DNA from: Acidobacteriota bacterium
GTDB taxonomy: Bacteria; Acidobacteriota; Holophagae; Acanthopleuribacterales; Acanthopleuribacteraceae
Reading direction: 5' to 3'
NCBI GenBank assembly: GCA_020439745.1
Contig: JAGQSC010000029.1
Coordinates: forward strand, 278,952-342,951
DNA length: 64,000 nucleotides
Positions 1-7,135 of the stretch are shown here, in pieces. The notes under the pieces were generated by a model. That model was not told the origin of the DNA. It was given only the letters and a program-made list of their open reading frames with translations, and ran no database searches. A program made the position numbers and the translations under genes. Numbering within the stretch: the stretch's first letter is position 1; every line of letters begins with the position of its first letter.

Positions 1-874
1 CCAACTGTTTGTTCAGGTCCATTTTGCCTTCAAGATCAGTGGGCTTCTCGGGTGGACTGACGCGATAGGGTGATGCAAAAGGGTCGAGAAAAACTTGATC
101 AATGAGACCACCGTTTAGGCGAAACACGCTTCGTTCAACTGCGTTTTTTAGTTCACGAATGTTACCAGGCCATGAATAAGACAGCAGGGTGTTCATAGCG
201 TCTTGCGTGAATTCTGGTGGGTCTTTTAGTCCCAACTCAACAGCCATACGGCGTGCAAACACGAGCGCCAGTAAGGGGATGTCATCGGCTCGCTCCCGAA
301 GCGGCGGGATAGTGATAACTTCGAAACTCAAACGATCCAATAAATCGGCTCGAAATTCACCATTGGTAACCAACGTGGGCAGGTCCTCATGCGTTGCGGC
401 GATTACGCGAACATCGAGTTTCATGGTGTCCGTTCCGCCAACCCTTTCAAATTCGCCATATTCGAGTATCCGCAGCAGTTTTTCTTGTAGTGGCTTCGTT
501 GACTGAGCTAATTCGTCCATGAAAAGACTTCCGCCATGAGCCAACTCAAATCGACCCATCTTTGTTCGGTCTGCTCCCGTAAACGCCCCGCGTTCATGCC
601 CAAAGATTTCCGATTCAAGCAAATCAGGTGCAAATGCGGCGCAGTTTACCGTGACACGGGGTTGGTCCCATCGATCAGACAAATAGTGAATTCTAGCCGC
701 GACGAGTTCCTTGCCAGTGCCGCGTTCTCCGACCACAAGGACTGGACGATTGACACGTGCGGCCCTTGACACCTGTTCTAGGCAAGAAAGGAATGGCTCG
801 GACTCGCCTAACATGCGGTATGACTCAATGAGTTCCGCTTGGGATTTTCGGTGGCTAAGCCGCTTCAATGGCAC
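1..874 (-). CDS. pspF: PspF-type sigma-54 activator, 3' end outside window
   Basis: AAA+ enhancer-binding protein that activates sigma-54 RNA polymerase at the psp promoter. The reverse strand reads through a whole sigma-54 interaction domain: Walker A GERGTGKE, the sigma-54 contact loop GAFTGA, Walker B-like SLFMDELA, the arginine-rich FRADLLDRL and the conserved WPGNIRELKN. As in Escherichia coli PspF there is no N-terminal receiver or sensor domain, since the AAA+ fold starts within about 20 residues of the start. I chose GTG at 874, preceded by GGAAAGTGCGAG; TTG at 868 is an alternative. The C-terminal Fis-type helix-turn-helix lies beyond base 1. It is divergent from pspA, the usual psp arrangement, so its target is very probably the adjacent promoter. 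Confidence 0.93.
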   Translation of the reverse strand, partial: MPLKRLSHRKSQAELIESYRMLGESEPFLSCLEQVSRAARVNRPVLVVGERGTGKELVAARIHYLSDRWDQPRVTVNCAAFAPDLLESEIFGHERGAFTGADRTKMGRFELAHGGSLFMDELAQSTKPLQEKLLRILEYGEFERVGGTDTMKLDVRVIAATHEDLPTLVTNGEFRADLLDRLSFEVITIPPLRERADDIPLLALVFARRMAVELGLKDPPEFTQDAMNTLLSYSWPGNIRELKNAVERSVFRLNGGLIDQVFLDPFASPYRVSPPEKPTDLEGKMDLNKQL

Positions 875-983
875 CTCGCACTTTCCACTATTTATTAGCG
901 AAAATCGTTACATAGCCTAAGGTGGGTTGCAAAGCATTGTGATGTAAGTTGCTGGTATCAAATCACTTTGGCTAATAGCCCGA

Positions 984-1001
984 TTTGGTATCACTATTGC
1001 T
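984..1001 (+). promoter_or_regulatory. Sigma-54 promoter of the psp operon
   Basis: TTTGGTATCACTATTGCT has the GG (987-988) and GC (999-1000) pair separated by exactly 10 bases, the -24/-12 spacing required by sigma-54. It lies 34 bases before pspA, with transcription expected near 1012. The neighbouring pspF-type activator supports the call. PspF binding sites are expected between 880 and 980 but I cannot define them. Confidence 0.82.
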
Positions 1002-1034
1002 CTTTGAGAGACGAAACAATAGCGAGGTGACCTG

Positions 1035-1700
1035 ATGGGTATGTTGAGCAGGATTTCCGATTTGATGAGTGCTGAGGTCAATGCTGTGCTGGACCGGGCA
1101 GAGAATCCAGTGAAGACCGTTCGGCTTTTGATCTTGCAGATGGAAGAGAAGCTACTGGAAGTTAAGGCGGCGTCAACTAAGAATCACGCCCGTTGCCGAC
1201 ACATAGAGCGGCACCTCGGTGAATTGGATCAAAACATCGTGAGCTGGGAGCAAAAAGCACAACGGGCCGTGGAGGCGAGTGAAGATGAATTGGCCAAGGC
1301 AGCATTGGGCCAGAAACTGCATTTGGAACGCCAGAAAGCCTGGCTGGAGAAACAGTTATCGACCGCTCAGACCTTTTCAGTGCAGTGCGACGAAGATATC
1401 CAAATGCTAGAGTCGCGTCTCAGTGAAACTCGCGATCGGTTTCGTGCCTTGACAGGGCATGATAGAAATATGTCGCGTTACGCGCCGGTGACGAGCGACG
1501 TTCAACACTCAGAAAGCAGCGAAGCCAAGTTTCGCTTCGATCAATGTGCTTATCGAGTCGACCAATTGTTGAACGAATCGGAACTCTTTCCCATGTCACG
1601 TCGTACGATAGAACAACAACTCGATGCTTTGGAACGCAAGGCAGAAGTGGACCGGGCCTTGGAGTCACTAAAGCTTCAAGTTGGCAGTGTCACTGCCTGA
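1035..1700 (+). CDS. pspA: Phage shock protein A
   Basis: PspA/IM30 (ESCRT-III-like) membrane-stress effector. In the family it binds stressed inner membrane and, in the PspF system, inhibits PspF. The 221-residue length matches the family (about 220). The protein is nearly all coiled coil, starting with an amphipathic helix (MGMLSRISDLMSAEVNAVLD) and followed by the typical ENPVKTVRLLILQMEEKL stretch. ATG at 1035 has GAGGTG six bases upstream. First gene of pspA-pspB-orf-pspC, driven by the sigma-54 promoter at 984-1001. Confidence 0.96.
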   Translation: MGMLSRISDLMSAEVNAVLDRAENPVKTVRLLILQMEEKLLEVKAASTKNHARCRHIERHLGELDQNIVSWEQKAQRAVEASEDELAKAALGQKLHLERQKAWLEKQLSTAQTFSVQCDEDIQMLESRLSETRDRFRALTGHDRNMSRYAPVTSDVQHSESSEAKFRFDQCAYRVDQLLNESELFPMSRRTIEQQLDALERKAEVDRALESLKLQVGSVTA

Positions 1701-1718
1701 ACCGGAGAAGAGGATGCC

Positions 1719-1943
1719 ATGACCGTTTTTATCTTGATGATTGTTTTTGGAACACCCATCGCGATCGTCGCGTTGGTGCTTCGCTACAAACTAGTTCGAT
1801 TGCGTATGGAACGCAATCAAATCGAACACACCGATGCCGAACCGCTACCCGCTAGTGATTACACGGCTTTGCTTGACCGGGCCGAGGATTTCAAACGCCG
1901 CATTACCAACCTTGAAGATATTCTCAAAGAAGAGAGGGTTTGA
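1719..1943 (+). CDS. pspB: Phage shock protein B
   Basis: Small inner-membrane protein of 74 residues, the usual PspB size. It has one N-terminal membrane helix (residues 2-22, rich in I, V, F and L) followed by a basic turn and a charged helical tail ending NLEDILKEERV. In the family PspB works with PspC to sense membrane stress and draw PspA away from PspF. It lies 18 bases after pspA with GAGAAGAGG as ribosome-binding site, in the same operon. Confidence 0.9.
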   Translation: MTVFILMIVFGTPIAIVALVLRYKLVRLRMERNQIEHTDAEPLPASDYTALLDRAEDFKRRITNLEDILKEERV

Positions 1944-1945
1944 GG

Positions 1946-2242
1946 ATGAAAATAATTAAAGGCCTATTTTGGGTTTGCTTTGCAGTAGCTGCTTTGTGGA
2001 TGCTCTCGTTATTCCTGAAGGTGGCAGGCGTTGTTTTGGCCGTGATTGGATCGATGATTTCGGTGGTTTTGCATTTGATCAGTGCACCATGGATTTGGGC
2101 TTTAGCCGCCATAGGGTTGGTGGTTTTTTTCTGGGGACGACGAGGAGATCGACGGCACTCATGGCGGCGAGAGATGCAGGCTTTGGAGCGCGATATGGAG
2201 CGACTCAATCACTCCCTCAAGTCGCACCGAATAAGAATATAG
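1946..2242 (+). CDS. Small membrane protein inserted in the psp operon
   Basis: 98 residues from ATG 1946, which has GAGAGGG about seven bases upstream; a TTG at 1940 would overlap pspB and has no better site. Two or three hydrophobic helices (about 6-30, 34-46 and 48-64) are followed by a strongly basic, amphipathic coiled-coil-like tail (WRREMQALERDMERLNHSL). I do not recognise the family. Its position between pspB and pspC, with two bases to pspB and ten to pspC, suggests a psp-associated membrane component, possibly in the role of PspD or PspG. That role is inference. Confidence 0.75.
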   Translation: MKIIKGLFWVCFAVAALWMLSLFLKVAGVVLAVIGSMISVVLHLISAPWIWALAAIGLVVFFWGRRGDRRHSWRREMQALERDMERLNHSLKSHRIRI

Positions 2243-2252
2243 GGGTGCCGTA

Positions 2253-2711
2253 ATGATGACTGCTACAAGACATCGCATGGGCGTACGGGCCAGGTGTATG
2301 GCTCGATCGTCTCGGAATCGGATTTATCGATCGAGAAGCAAACGAATGTTTGCAGGCGTAATCGGCGGCATCTCAGAAAGGTTGGGAATTGCACCGGTTT
2401 GGCTGAGACTCGCGGCGATTATTCTGCAATGTACGGCGTTGCCATTTCTGTTCTTGATCTACATTGGCGCTTGTTTCTTCATGCCAAGGGAGCCTCGGCT
2501 TCATGAAACAGAATCGATACATATCCCTGAGCCACAGGTTTTGTTGCCACCGATACCGGTTGTTACACCGAACGTGAACGTCGCTGATATGCACGCGATC
2601 TTTGATGAGATAGAATCGCGAATTCGTGACCTGGAAGACTATGTGACTTCACGAGAGTTTGCGTTGAATCAGAAGTTTCTTGGGCTCAAAGCTGCTGACC
2701 CATTGAAATAG
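2253..2711 (+). CDS. pspC: Phage shock protein C
   Basis: PspC-domain membrane sensor of 152 residues. The PspC signature KRMFAGVIGGISERLGI is followed by a transmembrane helix around residues 52-77 ending GACFFMPRE. A proline-rich linker then leads to a C-terminal helical segment (IFDEIESRIRDLEDYV), as in PspC proteins with a periplasmic or cytoplasmic coiled coil. The first 30 residues are unusually arginine-rich. The start may be Met1, Met2 or Met9. Its 3' end overlaps the convergent S41 homologue by 26 bases. Confidence 0.9.
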   Translation: MMTATRHRMGVRARCMARSSRNRIYRSRSKRMFAGVIGGISERLGIAPVWLRLAAIILQCTALPFLFLIYIGACFFMPREPRLHETESIHIPEPQVLLPPIPVVTPNVNVADMHAIFDEIESRIRDLEDYVTSREFALNQKFLGLKAADPLK

Positions 2712-3780
2712 CTCGCTGGAGCATGTCTTCTTCGTCGATCACTTGGAAATGCGGTTCGATCCCCGTACCAAGGTATTGCGTATTTTGGGGAAACACCATT
2801 TTCAAGGTGGAAACCACTACCTGACCGCCATTCTGAAGTGTGAACGGTTGGTAGTGATAGCTCTGGCCCAAGGTGGATTGGCCCATAATGACACCGCATT
2901 TTGCGTCCTTCATGGCAGCGACAAGTGCTTCAGCTGAAGTGCTGGTTGTTCCGTCAACGAGGCAGTAAACCTGCAAATGTGATCCAGGCCCGGGTATTTG
3001 GTTCACATACTGGCGCATAGTTCCATGTCGGGAATGTAATTCAGCAAAGATGCCTTGCGGGAATATGAAAGATCCCAATTGAGCCAGCCCCTCATCATCT
3101 GGAAGTGCGTTTCCGCGAAGATCTAAGACGAGAAACTTGAGATTTTGAAGGTCCGACATTGCTTGACCCAAGACTCCTGGAAGATTGATGAAGCTGGGGA
3201 GCGCAAAGACACAGCCGGCTCCTTTCCTAGAATAGGCGGCTTGGGGAATGTCAAACTTGGCCGGTAGAATATTTATGGAGACGGAATCTCCGTTTTCTGT
3301 TTCAGCAATGACTGCAAGGGGCTGTTGATTGCTCAGGTAGGCCTGAGCCATATGCAAAGGTTGTTGTTTGAGCGATGTCCCGTTCACTGATACGAGATAC
3401 ATGTTGGGTCTGAGTCCTTCATTCCATGCTGGTGAATCTACAAAGACTGACCGGATATAGATACCCGATTGGTTGCGACTCAAGACGAGGCCCGTACGTA
3501 TTGCGACGGGCCAGGGGTCAACAAGTGCTGTTTCGTTGGGTGGAATGAAGCTAGCTGAAGGGTCTGTTGCGTCCAGCACCCCTTGCAGTGCGCCGTCCAA
3601 AAGGCTGGCGATGTCTTTGTCATCAACATACGCTCGATCGATGAGATCCAGGATCTCGGGAAGGTCTTTGAGTTCCTTGTAGAGCGAGGTCTTCTTCGTT
3701 TCGTCCTGCATGGTCCAGGTACTAATCAAGCCAACCAAGATCAGTGTCGCGATAATCAGCCGCCCCATCTCAGTTCCCAT
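2686..3780 (-). CDS. S41 (CtpA-like) peptidase homologue, catalytic residues replaced
   Basis: 364 residues: an N-terminal membrane anchor (about 6-22), the S41 helical segment with a YVDDKDIASLLDGALQG motif like the one that opens Ctp proteases, a PDZ-like region (about 95-170) and the S41 core (about 185-355; FLVLDLRGN). Against the family pattern SASE...TFGKG, this protein has TSAE (281-284) and TLGQS (303-307). The nucleophile position is therefore Thr281 and the general-base lysine is Gln306. It may be a non-proteolytic scaffold, or the alignment may be off by one residue at the serine; the missing lysine is clear. Last gene of the operon. ATG 3780 overlaps the previous gene; ATG 3768 is possible. 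Confidence 0.8.
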   Translation of the reverse strand: MGTEMGRLIIATLILVGLISTWTMQDETKKTSLYKELKDLPEILDLIDRAYVDDKDIASLLDGALQGVLDATDPSASFIPPNETALVDPWPVAIRTGLVLSRNQSGIYIRSVFVDSPAWNEGLRPNMYLVSVNGTSLKQQPLHMAQAYLSNQQPLAVIAETENGDSVSINILPAKFDIPQAAYSRKGAGCVFALPSFINLPGVLGQAMSDLQNLKFLVLDLRGNALPDDEGLAQLGSFIFPQGIFAELHSRHGTMRQYVNQIPGPGSHLQVYCLVDGTTSTSAEALVAAMKDAKCGVIMGQSTLGQSYHYQPFTLQNGGQVVVSTLKMVFPQNTQYLGTGIEPHFQVIDEEDMLQRAISMGQQL

Positions 3781-4714
3781 CCACCCAGGTGAAGCTTCGG
3801 TCTACATATGGCTGCCATGACTTGATCACCGGTCCTTCAGTGGATGTCAGTAGTTCGACGAGTTGGTCCCAATAGGCAGATGGGCATTGACCCAGTTTTG
3901 AGGACTCGGATGCTTTGAGAAATCGCACAGTCTCACGCAAGATCATCGCCTCTGCTTCTATCTGCTCTTCAGAGGTAAGTTCAGTCAGGTGTGTGCCAGT
4001 AACTGCCGCCAAAGCAGAGTCTGGATTTTGGATCACGTCAACGACGCCACGAAAGGTTGCTTTGAGGAAACCTCGAACGAGTTGCGGCTTTTGGCGCACC
4101 AATTCTGAAGGGGCCATAATGCCCACTCCAGGAAGCCTACTCGTACCTTCGAGTAAAAGAGTATGCACTTCAATGTTTCGCTGGATGAGCCGGATTGGCT
4201 CATGGTTGATATAACCGACAATAGCATCTACAGACTTAGCTTCGAGGGCGTGAACCTGGGTGAAGCCAATAGCGATCAGTTGGACGTCCGAAAGGTTTAA
4301 GGCCAGCTGACTCAAAAGTGCCTTACACCCGAGATACGAAGAGCCATACAAACCACTAATGCCAATCCGGCGCCCACGTAAACCGTCTTGAGTAAGGATG
4401 TCGTCTCTTGCAATGAATGCAATTGGGTAGGTTTGATAAAGCGTGGCGACGTGCGTCAATTCCATGCCCTGAGATACAGCGCGCAGGAAGGCGTCTGGGT
4501 CGGCAGATGCGAAATGAAATTTGCCCATGGCGGTGAGTTTTAGTACATCAGGACCCACCGTGTAGTCCATGTTCAACTCAATGCCTTCTTCTCTGTAGTA
4601 TCCCTTCGTCATGGCCACGTAAAAAGGTGTGAATTGGACATTGGGAACATATCCTGCTGCATAGGTAATGGGCACCAAATCCTGCAGTAGCATGCATAAC
4701 ATGAGTAAGCTCAT
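3770..4714 (-). CDS. ABC transporter substrate-binding protein, NMT1/THI5-like
   Basis: 314-residue periplasmic binding protein of the SsuA/TauA/ThiY superfamily. A short hydrophobic N-terminus precedes the domain, which begins GYVPNVQFTPFYVAMTKGYY, the usual opening in which an aromatic ring stacks on the ligand. LRGRRIGISGLYGSS and a long C-terminal helix also match. The N-terminus (MSLLMLCMLLQDLVPITYAAG) is a weak signal peptide. Its start overlaps the permease stop as ATGA, so translation is coupled. The substrate cannot be told from sequence; aromatic sulfonate, taurine, nitrate or pyrimidine precursors are all possible for the family. Confidence 0.88.
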   Translation of the reverse strand: MSLLMLCMLLQDLVPITYAAGYVPNVQFTPFYVAMTKGYYREEGIELNMDYTVGPDVLKLTAMGKFHFASADPDAFLRAVSQGMELTHVATLYQTYPIAFIARDDILTQDGLRGRRIGISGLYGSSYLGCKALLSQLALNLSDVQLIAIGFTQVHALEAKSVDAIVGYINHEPIRLIQRNIEVHTLLLEGTSRLPGVGIMAPSELVRQKPQLVRGFLKATFRGVVDVIQNPDSALAAVTGTHLTELTSEEQIEAEAMILRETVRFLKASESSKLGQCPSAYWDQLVELLTSTEGPVIKSWQPYVDRSFTWVDGN

Positions 4715-5490
4715 TTTCGCCGCCTCCTTTCATGATGCCATGGCCCAATCAGAAGAGCCTCTGCGCCTGCGACTATGGAATAAAAAGCGATTCCCATGGC
4801 CGACAGTACAATGATGCTCACAAACAACATGGACGTGTCCAGTAGACCGTTGGCTTCCATGATCAAATGACCGAGACCTTCGCCTGAACCCATAAACTCG
4901 CCAACCACAGCACCCACTACCGCCAGAGGTGAGGCGATCTTCATGCCCGCGAAAATACCTGGAATGGCGGTGGGGACCTCTACCATTTTGAAAAGCTGCC
5001 ACTTGTTGGCATGAAGGCTTGCCATCAACCTTCGATGAATCGAAGAAACCTGTTTGAACCCAACCATCGTGCTCATTGTTACAGGGAAGTATACTATGAG
5101 TGCTGCAACCGTAATTTTGGTTTGGATGCCTGTTCCCAACCACAACATCAATAGGGGTGCAAATGCAACGATGGGAATGGAATTGGCTGCGATCAGATAA
5201 GGCGTAGCCCATCGCTCAAGCAACTTGATTTGGGAGATGGGGTATCCCGTGAATAAGCCCGTCGCAGTACCGAGCGCGAATCCGGATGTCACTTCAATCA
5301 GCGTGACAAATGTATGCCTTTGCAGAGAGCCCGCGCGTATCAATTCTAAAAATCGAGTTGCAACGTGAACAGGTGACGGCAAAAGCCAAGGTTTAGGCTG
5401 AATGATCCAGACGAGGCATTGCCAGACTGATAGGGCGATCAAAAAGGTGAGCGTTAAGACGAAGAGCTTGTGGAGAATGCGCCCGGTCAT
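4711..5490 (-). CDS. ABC transporter permease, SsuC/TauC type
   Basis: 259-residue inner-membrane permease with about six hydrophobic helices. The EAA loop is recognisable (ASLHANKWQLFKMVEVPTAIPGI, core at about 155-175), where the ATPase docks. It begins with a single helix after a short cytoplasmic start and has the family's LPSPVHVATRFLEL segment. Overlaps both neighbours as ATGA, so ATPase, permease and binding protein form one translationally coupled importer. Confidence 0.9.
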   Translation of the reverse strand: MTGRILHKLFVLTLTFLIALSVWQCLVWIIQPKPWLLPSPVHVATRFLELIRAGSLQRHTFVTLIEVTSGFALGTATGLFTGYPISQIKLLERWATPYLIAANSIPIVAFAPLLMLWLGTGIQTKITVAALIVYFPVTMSTMVGFKQVSSIHRRLMASLHANKWQLFKMVEVPTAIPGIFAGMKIASPLAVVGAVVGEFMGSGEGLGHLIMEANGLLDTSMLFVSIIVLSAMGIAFYSIVAGAEALLIGPWHHERRRRK

Positions 5491-6245
5491 CGTTCATCCG
5501 TCATTTGAGGCAGGTTTGGGTGGAACTGGAGGTGTTCTCGGACTGTTCGGACCGTTTCCGCGAATTCCGACTCGTGGAACATGTCTTCCGAACGTGGTCG
5601 TTTGAGCGGGATCGACAGGTCGTACACGAATCGCCCCGCCTCCAGAATCAGTATCCGATCGGATAGGATGACTGCTTCATCAATGGAATGGGTGACAAAT
5701 AGAATCGTCTTGTGCGTCCTTTGCCACAGTCTTAAGAGGTTGATATTCATGTTTTCGCGCAAAAGCGGGTCAAGCGATGAGAATGGCTCGTCCATCAGCA
5801 TCAGGTCCGGTTTTTGTGTCAAGGCACGGGCGATTGCGACTCGCTGCGCCATTCCGCCACTTAATTGGAATGGGAACAGGTTCCTTGCATAATAGAGACC
5901 TACTTGATGCAAGGCCTTATGGGCCTCCTCAAGACGGGTTTTTGAATCTTTTCCCTCTACGGTGAGCGGCAAGGCGACATTGGCTGCGACCGTGCGCCAT
6001 GGAAGAAGGGCAGGTCTCTGAAAGATGTAAGACATGCGCAATCGGGGGTTCGCTCGATTAATGGTTCCTTGAGTCGCAGGTAAAAGGCCCATGACCACAT
6101 CGAGGAATGTTGATTTTCCGGATCCGGACCTACCAATGATGGTCACGATTTCGCGTTCATTGATTTTGAAATCGAGATCCGCCAAGACTTGGCGATTGCC
6201 CAATTTGACGCCCAATGAAGCTATCTCAATGAGGGGTTGGTTCAT
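5487..6245 (-). CDS. ABC transporter ATP-binding protein, SsuB/TauB type
   Basis: 252 residues with every ATPase motif: Walker A GRSGSGKST, Q-loop in YIFQRPALLPWR, signature LSGGMAQRVAIARAL, Walker B LMLMDEPF, D-loop SSLD and switch histidine in FVTHSIDEA. YIFQRPALLPWRTV and the following NV segment are typical of nitrate/sulfonate/taurine importers. Start ATG overlaps the hslO stop as ATGA. Confidence 0.93.
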   Translation of the reverse strand: MNQPLIEIASLGVKLGNRQVLADLDFKINEREIVTIIGRSGSGKSTFLDVVMGLLPATQGTINRANPRLRMSYIFQRPALLPWRTVAANVALPLTVEGKDSKTRLEEAHKALHQVGLYYARNLFPFQLSGGMAQRVAIARALTQKPDLMLMDEPFSSLDPLLRENMNINLLRLWQRTHKTILFVTHSIDEAVILSDRILILEAGRFVYDLSIPLKRPRSEDMFHESEFAETVRTVREHLQFHPNLPQMTDER

Positions 6246-7102
6246 GCCCGTATCAAGGAGCGAATTTCGTCTCTAGAAAATACGTATGGCTTGGTGCAGA
6301 AACGGCACAGCATTTCCGTATCGGAATCCGATTCTGCCATTTCCAGCAGGTCGCTTTGCGGCAATGCGGCCAAAATCCGCTTGAGGCGTTCATGAGAGCA
6401 ATGACAACGATAAGAGAGTTCCGTGCTTGCCAGTTTGACAGGATGCAGTCCTTCCAGAAGTGTGTCGGCCAGGTCCCTTATGGGAATGACCGGTTCACCC
6501 AACCACTGCTCTTTCGACAAAGTGGCTAGGCGGTCTTCCAAGATCGTGAGGATGTGGTCATTTGCGTCCGGAAGCGCTTGAATCAGGATGCCTCCAGCCG
6601 CCTTGACCCCTTGTGCTGGATCCAGATCACAAATGAGACTCATGGCGGAAGGGACCTGATCGCTTTTGGCAAGAAAGCAGGACAAGTTAAAGGCCAGACT
6701 GCCTGTTTCTATTTCGACTGCGGAGGTGAATATTTCATCCGTGGTGCTCAGCCGTTTTCTCACCGTCAACAAGCCTGATCCCAGTGCCGATTCAAACCAT
6801 GATCGGTTGTCTTGTGTCTCAATATCAACGTTCAGGTCGCCTGCAAAGCCTCGGGCTTCACCATCCGAATTGGCCTCTACGGTGATATGTCCTGCAGGTC
6901 CGGAACCCTCGAACTTGAGCGAAAGCGTACCTTTCGTCTTTAGTTCAGCCACCATCAATATGGCGCCTGTCATGGCCTGACTGATCAAGTGGAGGGCGAG
7001 TGGAGAGCATTGGAGTCGACGATAGGCATCGCGAGCAACGAATGTGGTGTCTGCTATGAGAACACGCACGTTGCGATCTGCATCGGTATAGCGAACAAGC
7101 AC
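6242..7102 (-). CDS. hslO: Hsp33 redox-regulated chaperone
   Basis: 286-residue cytosolic holdase that family members activate by disulfide formation and zinc release under oxidative stress. The C-terminal zinc site is complete: CHC in YRCHCSHERL and CRFC in LCRFCTKPYVF. GTG at 7102 has GGAGG at ideal spacing. The unusual part is its place between an RsbU-type phosphatase and an ABC importer, coupled to the importer by ATGA, suggesting the operon responds to stress as a unit (inference). Confidence 0.93.
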   Translation of the reverse strand: MLVRYTDADRNVRVLIADTTFVARDAYRRLQCSPLALHLISQAMTGAILMVAELKTKGTLSLKFEGSGPAGHITVEANSDGEARGFAGDLNVDIETQDNRSWFESALGSGLLTVRKRLSTTDEIFTSAVEIETGSLAFNLSCFLAKSDQVPSAMSLICDLDPAQGVKAAGGILIQALPDANDHILTILEDRLATLSKEQWLGEPVIPIRDLADTLLEGLHPVKLASTELSYRCHCSHERLKRILAALPQSDLLEMAESDSDTEMLCRFCTKPYVFSRDEIRSLIRA

Positions 7103-7135
7103 TTATCTCCCTCCAGCTGTTCGCATTATCGCGAC

